A stretch of 64,000 bases of DNA from Paraburkholderia bryophila. GTDB taxonomy: Bacteria > Pseudomonadota > Gammaproteobacteria > Burkholderiales > Burkholderiaceae. The position numbers were made by a program, and so were the translations under genes. Each line of letters begins with the position of its first letter. The stretch's first letter is position 1. The stretch spans positions 124,001-188,000 of the forward strand of contig NZ_QLTK01000010.1 of NCBI RefSeq assembly GCF_003269035.1, in the 5' to 3' direction. This document shows positions 43,375 to 51,369 of the stretch, piece by piece. Below the pieces are notes generated by a model. The model saw only the letters and a list, made by a program, of their open reading frames with translations, did not search any database and was not told the DNA's origin.

Positions 43375-44289
43375 TCACTGCGTTTCGGTCTGCCGTTTAG
43401 CTTTTGCTTTAACCGGCTGCGCCTTCACCGGCGCGGGATTCGCAGCGATACTGACGCGTTCACGCGCTATCGCACAGTAACTTTCATTGATCTCATAGCC
43501 GACGAATTCGCGCTGCTGTCGGGCGCAAGCGACTGCGGTGGTGCCGCTGCCCATGAACGGGTCGAGCACGCGCCCGCCCTTCGGACAACTCGCCAGCACC
43601 ATCCGCTCGACAATTTCCAGAGGCTTCTGGGTGGGATGCGCGACGCGCTCGGCATGTTGCCGATGCAGTCGCGACACCGACCAGACATCCTTCGGATTAT
43701 AGCCAACCTCCAGCCACTTACTGCCCTCGAACAATTTACGCGAACGCGCCTTCTTCGTGACTTCATCGTACGGGATGCGGACGGGATCGAGATCGAAGAA
43801 ATAATCCTTCGACACCGCGAAAAAGCCGATGTTGTCGTGCACCGAAGTAAACCGGCGCACGGTGCCGCCCATGCTCGGTACGCGCCGGTCCCAGATGATT
43901 TCGTTGATCATCGTGAGCTTTGTCTTCAGAAAGCTGAAGATTTCCGGCGAGTACTGCCACGTGCAGAAGATATACAGCGAACCCGACGGCTTGAGCTTGG
44001 GAACAGCCAGCTCGAGCCAACTACGCGTCCAGGCGAGAAATGCGTCGCCGGTCCGCATATCGGAGTCGTTGCCATAATCCTTGCCGAGCCCATAAGGCGG
44101 ATCGCACACGATCAGGTCGATCGACCCGTCGGGAATGTTCGCCACATCGGTCAGAAAATCGCGGTTCAACAGCTGAATGCCGGCCGGCACCTGCGGCAGT
44201 AACGCCTCAGATGCCACGGCGGCCGCTACTTTGGCGGCCGGATCGAGGGTTTCAATCGCCGGCTGCGGCTCGTCGAACTCGTCACGCAT
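43375..44289 (-). CDS. Beta-class DNA adenine/cytosine N-methyltransferase (orphan type)
   Basis: About 304 residues from the ATG of MRDEFDEPQP, 11 nt after the trpB stop; the frame runs upstream into trpB but is not protein-like there. Motif IV (DLIVCDPPYGLGKDYG, about residue 60) comes first, and motif I/X (LDPFMGSGTTAVA, about 245) near the end, the order of beta-class amino-methyltransferases such as CcrM/HinfI and YhdJ. DPPY is usual for N6-adenine enzymes. HPTQKPLEIVERMV precedes motif I, as in the family. No restriction enzyme gene is nearby. The C-terminal tail is Lys/Ala/Pro-rich. It would be co-transcribed with trp genes. Confidence 0.9.
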   Translation of the reverse strand: MRDEFDEPQPAIETLDPAAKVAAAVASEALLPQVPAGIQLLNRDFLTDVANIPDGSIDLIVCDPPYGLGKDYGNDSDMRTGDAFLAWTRSWLELAVPKLKPSGSLYIFCTWQYSPEIFSFLKTKLTMINEIIWDRRVPSMGGTVRRFTSVHDNIGFFAVSKDYFFDLDPVRIPYDEVTKKARSRKLFEGSKWLEVGYNPKDVWSVSRLHRQHAERVAHPTQKPLEIVERMVLASCPKGGRVLDPFMGSGTTAVACARQQREFVGYEINESYCAIARERVSIAANPAPVKAQPVKAKAKRQTETQ

Positions 44290-44300
44290 CGTCGCGGCGC

Positions 44301-45494
44301 TCAGAACTGAATGCCCGATCGCTCGGCGACCGTATGCATGTCCTTGTCGCCACGGCCCGACAGGTTGACCAGAAGAACTTTGTCCTTCGCCAGCGTCGGC
44401 GCGAGCTTCGCGGCGTAGGCCAGTGCATGACTGGACTCCAGCGCCGGAATGATGCCTTCGATGCGACAGCAATCGTGGAACGCTTTCAGCGCTTCTTCGT
44501 CGGTGATGCTGACGTATTGCGCGCGATTGCTGTCTTTTAGCCACGCATGCTCGGGACCGACGCCCGGGTAGTCGAGGCCGGCCGAGATCGAATGGGTCTC
44601 GATGATCTGACCGTTTTCGTCCTGCAACAGATAGGTACGATTACCGTGCAGCACCCCGGGGCTCCCGCCGATCAGCGAAGCCGCGTGACGACCGGATTCG
44701 AGCCCATCGCCGGCTGCTTCGACGCCGATCAACTGCACGGAAGTGTCGTCGATATACGGATAAAAGATACCCATCGCGTTCGAACCGCCGCCAATACACG
44801 CAATCACGGAGTCCGGCTGACGACCGACCAACTCGGGCATCTGCACCTTGCATTCGTCGCCGATCACGCGCTGGAAATCGCGCACCATCATCGGGTAAGG
44901 ATGCGGACCCGCGACCGTGCCGATAATGTAGAACGTGTTTTCGACATTGGTGACCCAGTCGCGCATGGCTTCGTTCAGCGCGTCTTTCAACGTGCGCGAA
45001 CCCGATTGGACCGGTACGACCGTCGCGCCGAGCAGCTTCATGCGGTAGACGTTGGCGGCCTGGCGGCGCACGTCTTCCTCGCCCATGTAGACCACGCATT
45101 CCATACCGAAGCGCGCCGCGATGGTTGCCGTCGCCACGCCGTGCTGGCCGGCGCCGGTTTCGGCGATCACGCGCGGTTTGCCCATGCGCCTCGCCAGCAG
45201 AGCCTGACCGATCACGTTGTTGATCTTGTGCGCGCCGGTGTGATTCAGGTCTTCACGTTTGAGGAAAACCTGCGCGCCGCCGAGCATTTCGCTCCAGCGC
45301 TTCGCGTGATAAATCGGCGACGGACGACCAACGAAATACTTCAACTCGCGCTCGTATTCGGCAACGAATTCAGGGTCTTTCTGGAATTTTTCGTACGAAG
45401 CACGCAGCTCGTCAAGCGCGTGAACCAGCGTTTCAGCAACGAACACGCCGCCATATTGGCCGAAATGGCCTCTTTCGTCTGGCAAGTTATACAT
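44301..45494 (-). CDS. trpB: TrpB: tryptophan synthase, beta subunit
   Basis: A 397-residue PLP enzyme from the ATG of MYNLPDERGHFG; the ORF extends ten codons upstream without family support. The PLP lysine is in HTGAHKINN, with ETGAGQHGVATA, GGGSNAMGIF for the phosphate and LSGRGDKD near the end. It condenses indole with Ser to give Trp. It is third in the truA-trpF-trpB-methylase-trpA series. Confidence 0.97.
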   Translation of the reverse strand: MYNLPDERGHFGQYGGVFVAETLVHALDELRASYEKFQKDPEFVAEYERELKYFVGRPSPIYHAKRWSEMLGGAQVFLKREDLNHTGAHKINNVIGQALLARRMGKPRVIAETGAGQHGVATATIAARFGMECVVYMGEEDVRRQAANVYRMKLLGATVVPVQSGSRTLKDALNEAMRDWVTNVENTFYIIGTVAGPHPYPMMVRDFQRVIGDECKVQMPELVGRQPDSVIACIGGGSNAMGIFYPYIDDTSVQLIGVEAAGDGLESGRHAASLIGGSPGVLHGNRTYLLQDENGQIIETHSISAGLDYPGVGPEHAWLKDSNRAQYVSITDEEALKAFHDCCRIEGIIPALESSHALAYAAKLAPTLAKDKVLLVNLSGRGDKDMHTVAERSGIQF

Positions 45495-45554
45495 GGTGAT
45501 CACTCTTCTCAGTGTGGCCCGCAATTTTCGTAGGAGAAAACCGCGTGGCCGGAA

Positions 45555-46268
45555 TCATTCGGCGTCCGCCGCGCGCACGGCGCGGACGAAAGCCGCCATC
45601 CGGGCGTGATCTTTCACGCCCCGGGCGCCCGCTATTTCGATGCCGCTCGAGACATCGACCGCGTACGGGCGCACGCGATGGATCGCATCACTGACGTTTT
45701 GCGCGTTCAACCCACCACTCAAAACGGCCCGACGCGCGAGCTCTGCTGGAATAAGTGACCAATCGAAAACCTTCCCGCCGCCGCCATAGCCTTCGACATG
45801 GGTGTCGAACAGAAGGCCGCTGGCTGCTGAATAGTTAAGCGCTGATTTTACCAAATCAGCCGGTTGAGTATCCGCTGCAACTCGCAAAGCGCGCAACCAA
45901 GGCAAACCCGCAACGCCGGCAAGCGTTTCGGACTGCGCCGCGGTCTCGTCGCCGTGGAACTGCAACAGCGTCAGCCCGACGTTGCTGACCACCTCGCGAA
46001 TCCAGTCTGGCGTGGGGTTGACGAACAGGCCCACGACCGACACGAACGGCGGCACGTCGTGCACCAGGTCGACCGCTTGCGCGATGCTCACCGAGCGCGG
46101 GCTCGGCGGATAGAACACAAGACCGATCGCGTCGGCGCCGAGGTCGATCGCGTGGCTCACGTCTTCCGGTTTCGACAGGCCGCACAACTTGATGCGCGTG
46201 CGATGCGGCGCGGCGGTCTGCTGCGCGCCGGCTTGGGCTTCGGTGGCGAGGTTGTCGGTGCTGTTCAT
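45555..46268 (-). CDS. trpF: TrpF: phosphoribosylanthranilate isomerase
   Basis: A 237-residue barrel enzyme. The start is the ATG whose last two bases lie in the truA stop (ATGA overlap), so the genes are coupled. Active-site motifs are RIKLCGLSKPED with the catalytic Cys, FVNPTPDWI, LLQFHGDE, LLFDTHVEGYGG with the catalytic Asp, and AVDVSSGIE. The first 20 residues before the barrel are an Ala/Gln-rich extension. It converts phosphoribosylanthranilate to the ribulose form in Trp synthesis. Confidence 0.95.
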   Translation of the reverse strand: MNSTDNLATEAQAGAQQTAAPHRTRIKLCGLSKPEDVSHAIDLGADAIGLVFYPPSPRSVSIAQAVDLVHDVPPFVSVVGLFVNPTPDWIREVVSNVGLTLLQFHGDETAAQSETLAGVAGLPWLRALRVAADTQPADLVKSALNYSAASGLLFDTHVEGYGGGGKVFDWSLIPAELARRAVLSGGLNAQNVSDAIHRVRPYAVDVSSGIEIAGARGVKDHARMAAFVRAVRAADAE

Positions 46269-47077
46269 GATTCCGTTTGCTCGGTCCATACGGTACTCCA
46301 CGGCACGCTGCCGGTGTGCGGCGCGGGCACCGCGAATTGCTCAGGATAGCCCACCTGCGCCAGATACAAGCCGTCCGGCATGAAGGTCGGCGCAGCGACG
46401 TCGCGGTCGCGGCTTGCCAGCACCTCGGCCATCCATTCGGCCGGATGACGGCCACGGCCGATATACACAAGGCAACCCATCAGGTTACGCACCATGTGAT
46501 GCAGGAACGCGTTGGCCCGGAAGCGGAAGTGGACGAAATCGCCCTGCTGCCGGATGTCGATCTGATACAGGTGCTTGACCGGCGTTTTCGCCTGACATTG
46601 GGACGAACGGAACGCCGAAAAATCGTGCTCGCCGATCAGATGCGCCGCGCCGGCACGCATGGCGTCGACGTCGAGCGGCGTGTGAATCCAGCCGACGCGC
46701 GCCGCTAGCATCGGCGAGCGGACCGGATGGACGTAAAGCACGTAGTGATAGGTTCGTTCAAACGCGGCAAAACGTGCGTGAAACTCGTCCGGCATGGGCT
46801 TGGCCCACTGCACGGAGATGGTTTTCGGCAAGAACGCGTTCGTGCCGCGCACCCACGACACTTCCGTGCGGTCGAGTTCGGTATCGAAATGCGCGACCTG
46901 GCCGAGCCCATGCACACCCGTATCCGTGCGGCCGGCGACGGTGATATGCACGGGCGTCCGCGCGAATTCGCTCAACGCCCGTTCGAGTTCGTCCTGCACG
47001 GTATTGCCGTGCGGTTGCGACTGCCAGCCGCAAAACGCCGAGCCGTCGTACTGAACGCCTAAGGCAATCCGCTTCAC
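46265..47077 (-). CDS. truA: TruA: tRNA pseudouridine(38-40) synthase
   Basis: A 270-residue enzyme with the catalytic Asp in TVAGRTDTGVHGLGQVAHF. Other conserved parts are IALGVQYDGSAFCGWQ at the N-terminus, FRANAFLHHMVRNLMG and the C-terminal APTFMPDGLYL. It isomerises U38-U40 in tRNA anticodon arms. It overlaps fimV by 4 nt at its start and trpF at its stop. The fimV-truA-trpF order is widespread in beta- and gammaproteobacteria. Confidence 0.96.
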   Translation of the reverse strand: MKRIALGVQYDGSAFCGWQSQPHGNTVQDELERALSEFARTPVHITVAGRTDTGVHGLGQVAHFDTELDRTEVSWVRGTNAFLPKTISVQWAKPMPDEFHARFAAFERTYHYVLYVHPVRSPMLAARVGWIHTPLDVDAMRAGAAHLIGEHDFSAFRSSQCQAKTPVKHLYQIDIRQQGDFVHFRFRANAFLHHMVRNLMGCLVYIGRGRHPAEWMAEVLASRDRDVAAPTFMPDGLYLAQVGYPEQFAVPAPHTGSVPWSTVWTEQTES

Positions 47078-49746
47078 GACAACGGCGCGAGCGTCGACAG
47101 CAACGCGCGGGCCTCGGTGCGCGTGGCGGGATCGTTCGCTTCGATCACTTCGTTGATGAGCGAGCGCGCGCCGGACAGATCGCCCAGATCGATGTACTCG
47201 GCGGCCAGATCGAGCTTGTTACGCGCGATGCGGGTGAGGTCCGCCGGCGTAAATGCCGGCAACGGCTGGGCCGGGCTCGGCGGCAACTCGAGGTCGAAGT
47301 CGAGCTTCAGCGCGCCGAAGCCGGCGGCGCCCAGGCCGCCCGCCGCGCCGAAGCCGGTCGCGCCAAGGCCTGCGACGGCCGCATGTCCCGCCGTGCCGGC
47401 GGTGATCTGGTCGGCGATATGCGGGACGTCGTCCGGGTCGTGCGGCGCGAGGGCTTGCTGCGCGGTCGTTTCCGGCGACGCAACCGGCTGCGTGGTCAGC
47501 GACGCGGGAGTACCCAGACTCTCGAACGGCGATTCGATGCGCGGCGGCAGCGGCATGTCGAGCGCGCTGAAGGCGTCGACGGCGTCGCGCGGGAATTCGG
47601 TCGGTGCGGTGAGGGTGTGCTGCGCTTGCGACAACGGTGTTGGCTCTGAGAAGGTCGATGCGCCGTCAGGCGTTGCGGCCTGGATCGGTTGGTGCAGTTC
47701 GTAGGACGGTTGATAGGTTGCTTCGTCGCGTGCCGGGTCCGGATGCGTCAGCGGCACGGGGGGTAACGTCGTGTCGGGGAGCGGATGCGCCGATGCGTCG
47801 GCGTACGGCTGGCCGAACGGTGTCGGCGTGTCGCGCGGCTCGACGGGTTGCTGGGTGAAGTCGATAGCCGGCGGCGGGACGTTCAGCGGGTTCTGGATTT
47901 CCGCGGCGGGTGCGCTCGGCGCGGGTTCGTCATCCCATTGCAGACGATGGGCCGGGGGTTCGTGCTGGAAAGATTCGTCGACCGGATCAAGCGGGGTGAG
48001 CGGGAGAGCTTCGGCGCCGAGCTCGGCGGCGGCGGCGAGGCTTGCGGCGGTGGTTGCGCCGTTGAGGCTGTCGCGTTCTGCGGCTCCGCGCTCTGCTGCC
48101 GCGCGCTCGGCAGAGGCTTGTTCTGATGCTGCGCGTTCTGCGGCTGCATGTTCGGCCGCCTCGCGTTCAGCCGCTGCTCGCTCTGCCGCTGCGTGCTCTG
48201 CCGCCGCGGCTCGCTGCGCAGCTAATTCCGCTGCCGCACGCTCCGCCTCGGCCTGTTCCTTCGCCACGCGCTCCGACTCAGCGCGCTCCACAGCAGCACT
48301 TTCCGCTGCCTTGCGCTCCGCGTCCCGCGCAGCCGCCTCGCGAATCTCCGCGTCACGCTCCGCAGCCTCGCGTTCAGCCTGTTCGCGCGCAGCCGCCGCG
48401 CCTTCCGCCGCTTCACGTTCGGCAGCGGCCAATGCGGCCGCATGCGACAGCGATACGTCGACGCTATCGTCAGATGTATCTCGCGCTGAACCCTGCTCGC
48501 GTGCCGATGCAACGTCGCGCGATTCATTAGCTTGCGCCGACGCCACTGTGTCGCCATCCGCTGCGCTGACCTCGGCCGCAGCGTTCGCATTGCGCTTACG
48601 TCGACGCATGCGCAGCGCCGCCAGCAAGACTACCAACGCCGCGCCGACTGCCGCCGCGATGCTCAAGCCGACCGGCGAAATACCGCCGTCATTCGACACG
48701 GCAGTCGCCGCGCCGCCATGCCCCGACACGGCTGCGGCGGACGACGCGCCCGCCGACGCCGCAGCGCCCGTCGAAGCAGCACGCGTCGCCGCCGGCGTAC
48801 CGCCGATGCCGTGCTTCTGCAATTCCATCAGCACGCGATTTTTCAGCGCGAGCAGTTGCTGCAAGCTGGACACTTGCGCACGCGGCTGCGATGCCGCCTG
48901 CGCAGTCGCCGCCGCGCTAACGGCCGCCGACGCGGAAGCGCCCGCAGCGGACTCGCTAGCCGACGGCTGAATCGACCCCGACCACTCATGCGCGCCGCTG
49001 GCCGGCGCTGCCGTCTGCGAACCCGCCACCGGCGCGGATGCAACCGCGCCGCCTGCGGTTGTGGCGCCGCTACCCGGCGTCGCCGAACCGATCTCAGTGA
49101 CCGCGCTGGCGGTCCCCGGCGTAGCCGGCGCCGCAGCGTGAGTCGCGGCACTGGCCGCGCTGGCCGCCGCAGCCGCTGCGGCATTGACCTGCGCCACAGC
49201 GCTTGAAGCGCCGGTCGCGGCAGCCGCACCTGTCACGGCCATGGTCCCAACCGGTGTAGAAGCAGCGGCCGCAGCGGGAGCGGAGGTCGAAGTCGAAGCC
49301 GAAGCCCCCGAAGCCGTAGCTGTAGCCGAAGCCGAAGCCGCCGAGGCCGCCAGCCCCCCCGACGCATCCAGCACCGGCACCGTCAGCACTGCCCCGAGGC
49401 GCATGCGGCTCGGATCGTGACTCATGAACGCGTTCGGGTTCGCATCGAACAACGCGCGGGACGCGCGTGCGAGCGTCGCCCGGTCGTGCGACTGCGTGAC
49501 GGCGATCGCGACGTCGTTCAACGACTGGCCCGGCTTCACCGTGAATTGACCGCCGTTCGCATACGAAACGGACGCAGCATCGGGCGCGCTCGCGGCAGCG
49601 CCGGGCGCGGCAAGCGCGTTGCTCATACCGACGCCGGCCAGCGCGAACGTCACCGCGGCGACCGCGGCCGCAGTTGCCGTAGCCGGCAAGCGGCCTTTGC
49701 CCTGATGAATGAACATAGCCCGAAGGGATGAGAGTCGAAGGTTCAT
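47074..49746 (-). CDS. fimV: FimV-family polar hub / peptidoglycan-binding protein
   Basis: About 890 residues from the ATG of MNLRLSSLRAMF with AGGGG upstream. A signal segment (about 20-47) is followed by a LysM-like domain (QFTVKPGQSLNDVAIAV, about 60-130), an Ala/Thr/Ser-rich periplasmic linker, one membrane helix (LSIAAAVGAALVVLLAALRM, about 355-375), a cytoplasmic Ala/Glu/Arg heptad-like coiled coil (about 440-570), a Pro-rich stretch, and the conserved C-terminal TPR-containing FimV domain (about 830-890; IARNKLDLAAEYIDLGDLSGARSLI). FimV proteins organise cell poles, type IV pili and type II secretion. Its place before truA is the usual one. Confidence 0.9.
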   Translation of the reverse strand: MNLRLSSLRAMFIHQGKGRLPATATAAAVAAVTFALAGVGMSNALAAPGAAASAPDAASVSYANGGQFTVKPGQSLNDVAIAVTQSHDRATLARASRALFDANPNAFMSHDPSRMRLGAVLTVPVLDASGGLAASAASASATATASGASASTSTSAPAAAAASTPVGTMAVTGAAAATGASSAVAQVNAAAAAAASAASAATHAAAPATPGTASAVTEIGSATPGSGATTAGGAVASAPVAGSQTAAPASGAHEWSGSIQPSASESAAGASASAAVSAAATAQAASQPRAQVSSLQQLLALKNRVLMELQKHGIGGTPAATRAASTGAAASAGASSAAAVSGHGGAATAVSNDGGISPVGLSIAAAVGAALVVLLAALRMRRRKRNANAAAEVSAADGDTVASAQANESRDVASAREQGSARDTSDDSVDVSLSHAAALAAAEREAAEGAAAAREQAEREAAERDAEIREAAARDAERKAAESAAVERAESERVAKEQAEAERAAAELAAQRAAAAEHAAAERAAAEREAAEHAAAERAASEQASAERAAAERGAAERDSLNGATTAASLAAAAELGAEALPLTPLDPVDESFQHEPPAHRLQWDDEPAPSAPAAEIQNPLNVPPPAIDFTQQPVEPRDTPTPFGQPYADASAHPLPDTTLPPVPLTHPDPARDEATYQPSYELHQPIQAATPDGASTFSEPTPLSQAQHTLTAPTEFPRDAVDAFSALDMPLPPRIESPFESLGTPASLTTQPVASPETTAQQALAPHDPDDVPHIADQITAGTAGHAAVAGLGATGFGAAGGLGAAGFGALKLDFDLELPPSPAQPLPAFTPADLTRIARNKLDLAAEYIDLGDLSGARSLINEVIEANDPATRTEARALLSTLAPLS
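48030..48450 (-). repeat. Degenerate in-gene repeat coding the FimV coiled coil
   Basis: Short imperfect tandem units rich in GCG/GCA/GAG/CGC encode repeated A-A-E-R/H-A-A motifs such as ERAAAEREAAEHAAAERAAS. The DNA is highly repetitive at a period of roughly 12-24 nt. Such tracts vary in copy number between strains. Confidence 0.7.
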
Positions 49747-49820
49747 CGGGACCCCTGGCGCGTCAGCGCGCAGCCCTTTTTTGCGGTTGGAAAGAGACAA
49801 GATAATCGGAGCACACAATG

Positions 49821-49847
49821 AAAAAAGCGCCGCGCAAGCGCGACGCT
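49821..49847 (-). terminator. Intrinsic terminator downstream of asd
   Basis: On the minus strand AGCGTCGCGC (49847-49838) pairs with GCGCGGCGCT (49835-49826), with one G-U pair, followed by a run of six T. It lies 39 nt after the asd stop and separates asd from fimV. Confidence 0.85.
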
Positions 49848-49885
49848 TCTTGAGTTTTCTACGCGTCGTGAGCGCGTAGTTTACT

Positions 49886-51007
49886 TTACTTGTCGAGCAC
49901 AATGCGAAGCATGCGACGCAGCGGTTCCGCCGCGCCCCACAGGAGTTGATCGCCGACCGTGAAAGCCGACAGATATTCGCCACCCATGGCGAGCTTGCGC
50001 ACCCGGCCGACCGGCACCGTCAGCGTACCCGTGACCACCGCCGGGGACAGATCGCGCATCGAAGCTTCGCGCTCATTCGGCACGACCTTGACCCAGTCGT
50101 TACCCGACGCGAGGATGCTGTTCACTTCGTCCAGCGGCACGTCTTTGTTCAGCTTGATGGTCAACGCCTGCGAATGGCAGCGCATTGCGCCGATCCGCAC
50201 ACACAGGCCGTCTACCGGGATCGAGCCCTGCGTGCCCATGGCCGGCTTGCCGAGAATCTTGTTGGTTTCGGCGCCGCCCTTCCACTCTTCTTTCGACATG
50301 CCGTTGCCGAGATCCTTGTCGATCCACGGGATCAGCGAGCCGGCGAGCGGCACGCCGAAGTTGTCGGTCGGCATGCGGTCGCTGTTCATGGCCGCCAGCA
50401 CGCGACGGTCGATATCCAGAATCGCCGACGATGGATCAGCCAGGTCTTCCTTCGCCGCACCGTACAGCGTGCCCATTTGCTGCAGCAATTCGCGCATGTT
50501 TTGCGCGCCCGCGCCCGAAGCGGCCTGATACGTCATGGCCGTCATCCAGTCGACGAGGTTTTCGCGGAACAGACCGCCCAGCGCCATCAGCATCAGGCTG
50601 ACCGTGCAGTTGCCGCCGATGAAATTCTTCTGGCCTTTAACCAGCGCATTCTTGATCACGTCAAGATTGACCGGATCGAGAATGATGACCGCGTCGTCCT
50701 TCATGCGCAGCGACGAAGCCGCGTCGATCCAGTAGCCGTTCCAACCGGCCGCGCGCAGCTTCGGGAACACTTCGTTCGTGTAGTCGCCGCCCTGGCACGA
50801 GATGATCGCTTCGCACTTCTTCAGGTCTTCGATGCTTGTCGCATCTTTGAGCTTGGTCTCGTTTTTGGCGAACGACGGCGCGTTGCCGCCCGCGTTGCTG
50901 GTGCTGAAAAACACCGGTTCGATCAAGTCGAAATCGCCTTCCTGTTGCATACGTTGCATCAGGACGCTGCCGACCATACCGCGCCAACCTACGAGACCTA
51001 CGTTCAT
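49886..51007 (-). CDS. asd: Asd: aspartate-semialdehyde dehydrogenase
   Basis: A 373-residue enzyme from the ATG of MNVGLVGWRGMVGS; the frame continues 25 codons upstream but that stretch holds the attenuator-like hairpins. The active-site Cys is in FIGGNCTVSLM and the His in IGAMRCHSQALT. The NADP-binding VGLVGWRGMVGS is at the N-terminus. Length and motifs match the Gram-negative class. It makes aspartate semialdehyde, the branch point to Lys/diaminopimelate, Thr, Met and Ile. AAGGG lies before the ATG. A Thr/Ile/Lys-rich leader ORF begins 213 nt upstream on the same strand. Confidence 0.96.
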   Translation of the reverse strand: MNVGLVGWRGMVGSVLMQRMQQEGDFDLIEPVFFSTSNAGGNAPSFAKNETKLKDATSIEDLKKCEAIISCQGGDYTNEVFPKLRAAGWNGYWIDAASSLRMKDDAVIILDPVNLDVIKNALVKGQKNFIGGNCTVSLMLMALGGLFRENLVDWMTAMTYQAASGAGAQNMRELLQQMGTLYGAAKEDLADPSSAILDIDRRVLAAMNSDRMPTDNFGVPLAGSLIPWIDKDLGNGMSKEEWKGGAETNKILGKPAMGTQGSIPVDGLCVRIGAMRCHSQALTIKLNKDVPLDEVNSILASGNDWVKVVPNEREASMRDLSPAVVTGTLTVPVGRVRKLAMGGEYLSAFTVGDQLLWGAAEPLRRMLRIVLDK

Positions 51008-51031
51008 GACTTCATACCCTTCGAATGGAAA

Positions 51032-51081
51032 CTTCCCCGCATCTTTGCCCGCAGTGACCGCGCGGGGAAGATGAGCGGGCA
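51032..51081 (-). promoter_or_regulatory. Candidate attenuator: mutually exclusive hairpins before asd
   Basis: On the minus strand, 5' to 3': arm a TGCCCGC (51081-51075), arm c CTTCCCCGC (51070-51062), arm b GCGGGCA (51052-51046), arm d GCGGGGAAG (51040-51032), then TTTCC. Pair c:d is a perfect 9-bp stem followed by only three T; pair a:b is a perfect 7-bp stem that encloses arm c and cannot coexist with c:d. Arm a starts 11 nt after the leader stop codon, so a ribosome there would cover it and favour c:d. The short T-tract is the weak point. Confidence 0.6.
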
Positions 51082-51091
51082 CGACGGACGA

Positions 51092-51220
51092 TCAGCGTTT
51101 CGTGATCGTTTTCGGGGTAATCGTTTTGGTGATTGCTTTGGTGGTAATGGCGAGCTTAACCACACGGGCCGTTGTGCCGTGCAATGTCGAAATCGAGGAG
51201 ATTTGAGCTACGTGTGCCAT
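51092..51220 (-). CDS. Putative Thr/Ile/Lys-rich leader peptide of asd (42 aa)
   Basis: A 42-codon ORF, ATG at 51220 to TGA at 51092, ending 84 nt before the asd start. Its last 19 residues read AITTKAITKTITPKTITKR: seven Thr, four Ile and four Lys. Thr and Ile runs are the signature of the E. coli thr leader; asd supplies the Thr, Ile, Lys and Met pathways, so the composition fits a sensor of its end products. No Shine-Dalgarno precedes the ATG. TATATT at 51232-51227 would put the transcript start at the A of the ATG, suggesting a leaderless message. Translation is inferred, not shown. Confidence 0.6.
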   Translation of the reverse strand: MAHVAQISSISTLHGTTARVVKLAITTKAITKTITPKTITKR

Positions 51221-51226
51221 CGCTAC

Positions 51227-51232
51227 AATATA
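51227..51232 (-). promoter_or_regulatory. Candidate -10 element of the asd leader transcript
   Basis: TATATT on the minus strand lies six bases before the leader ATG. No good -35 is found 16-18 nt further upstream (GTCGCC at 17), so this would be a weak or activator-dependent promoter. Confidence 0.35.
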
Positions 51233-51286
51233 CACGAAAACCTGAATCCGGCGACGCTAAAGTCCGTCGCTATCGTCCGTATTACG

Positions 51287-51322
51287 CGCGAATCGGCCTG
51301 TTTCAAGGCCGATTCGCGTTTT
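51287..51322. terminator. 12-bp hairpin between leuB and the asd leader
   Basis: CGCGAATCGGCC (51287-51298) and GGCCGATTCGCG (51307-51318) pair perfectly with an 8-nt loop. TTTT follows on the plus side; on the minus side, which would be needed after leuB, no T-run follows. It may still stall or stabilise leuB transcripts. Confidence 0.5.
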
Positions 51323-51369
51323 AAAGGCCGCGTTTCAACGCGCCTGATCGCTGCTAAACCGCGCCCGCT

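Noticed and set aside
45495..45560. Possible Trp leader before trpB
   Set aside because: The gap is short, has no Trp codon run, and trpF is coupled to truA, so no classical trp attenuator is present.
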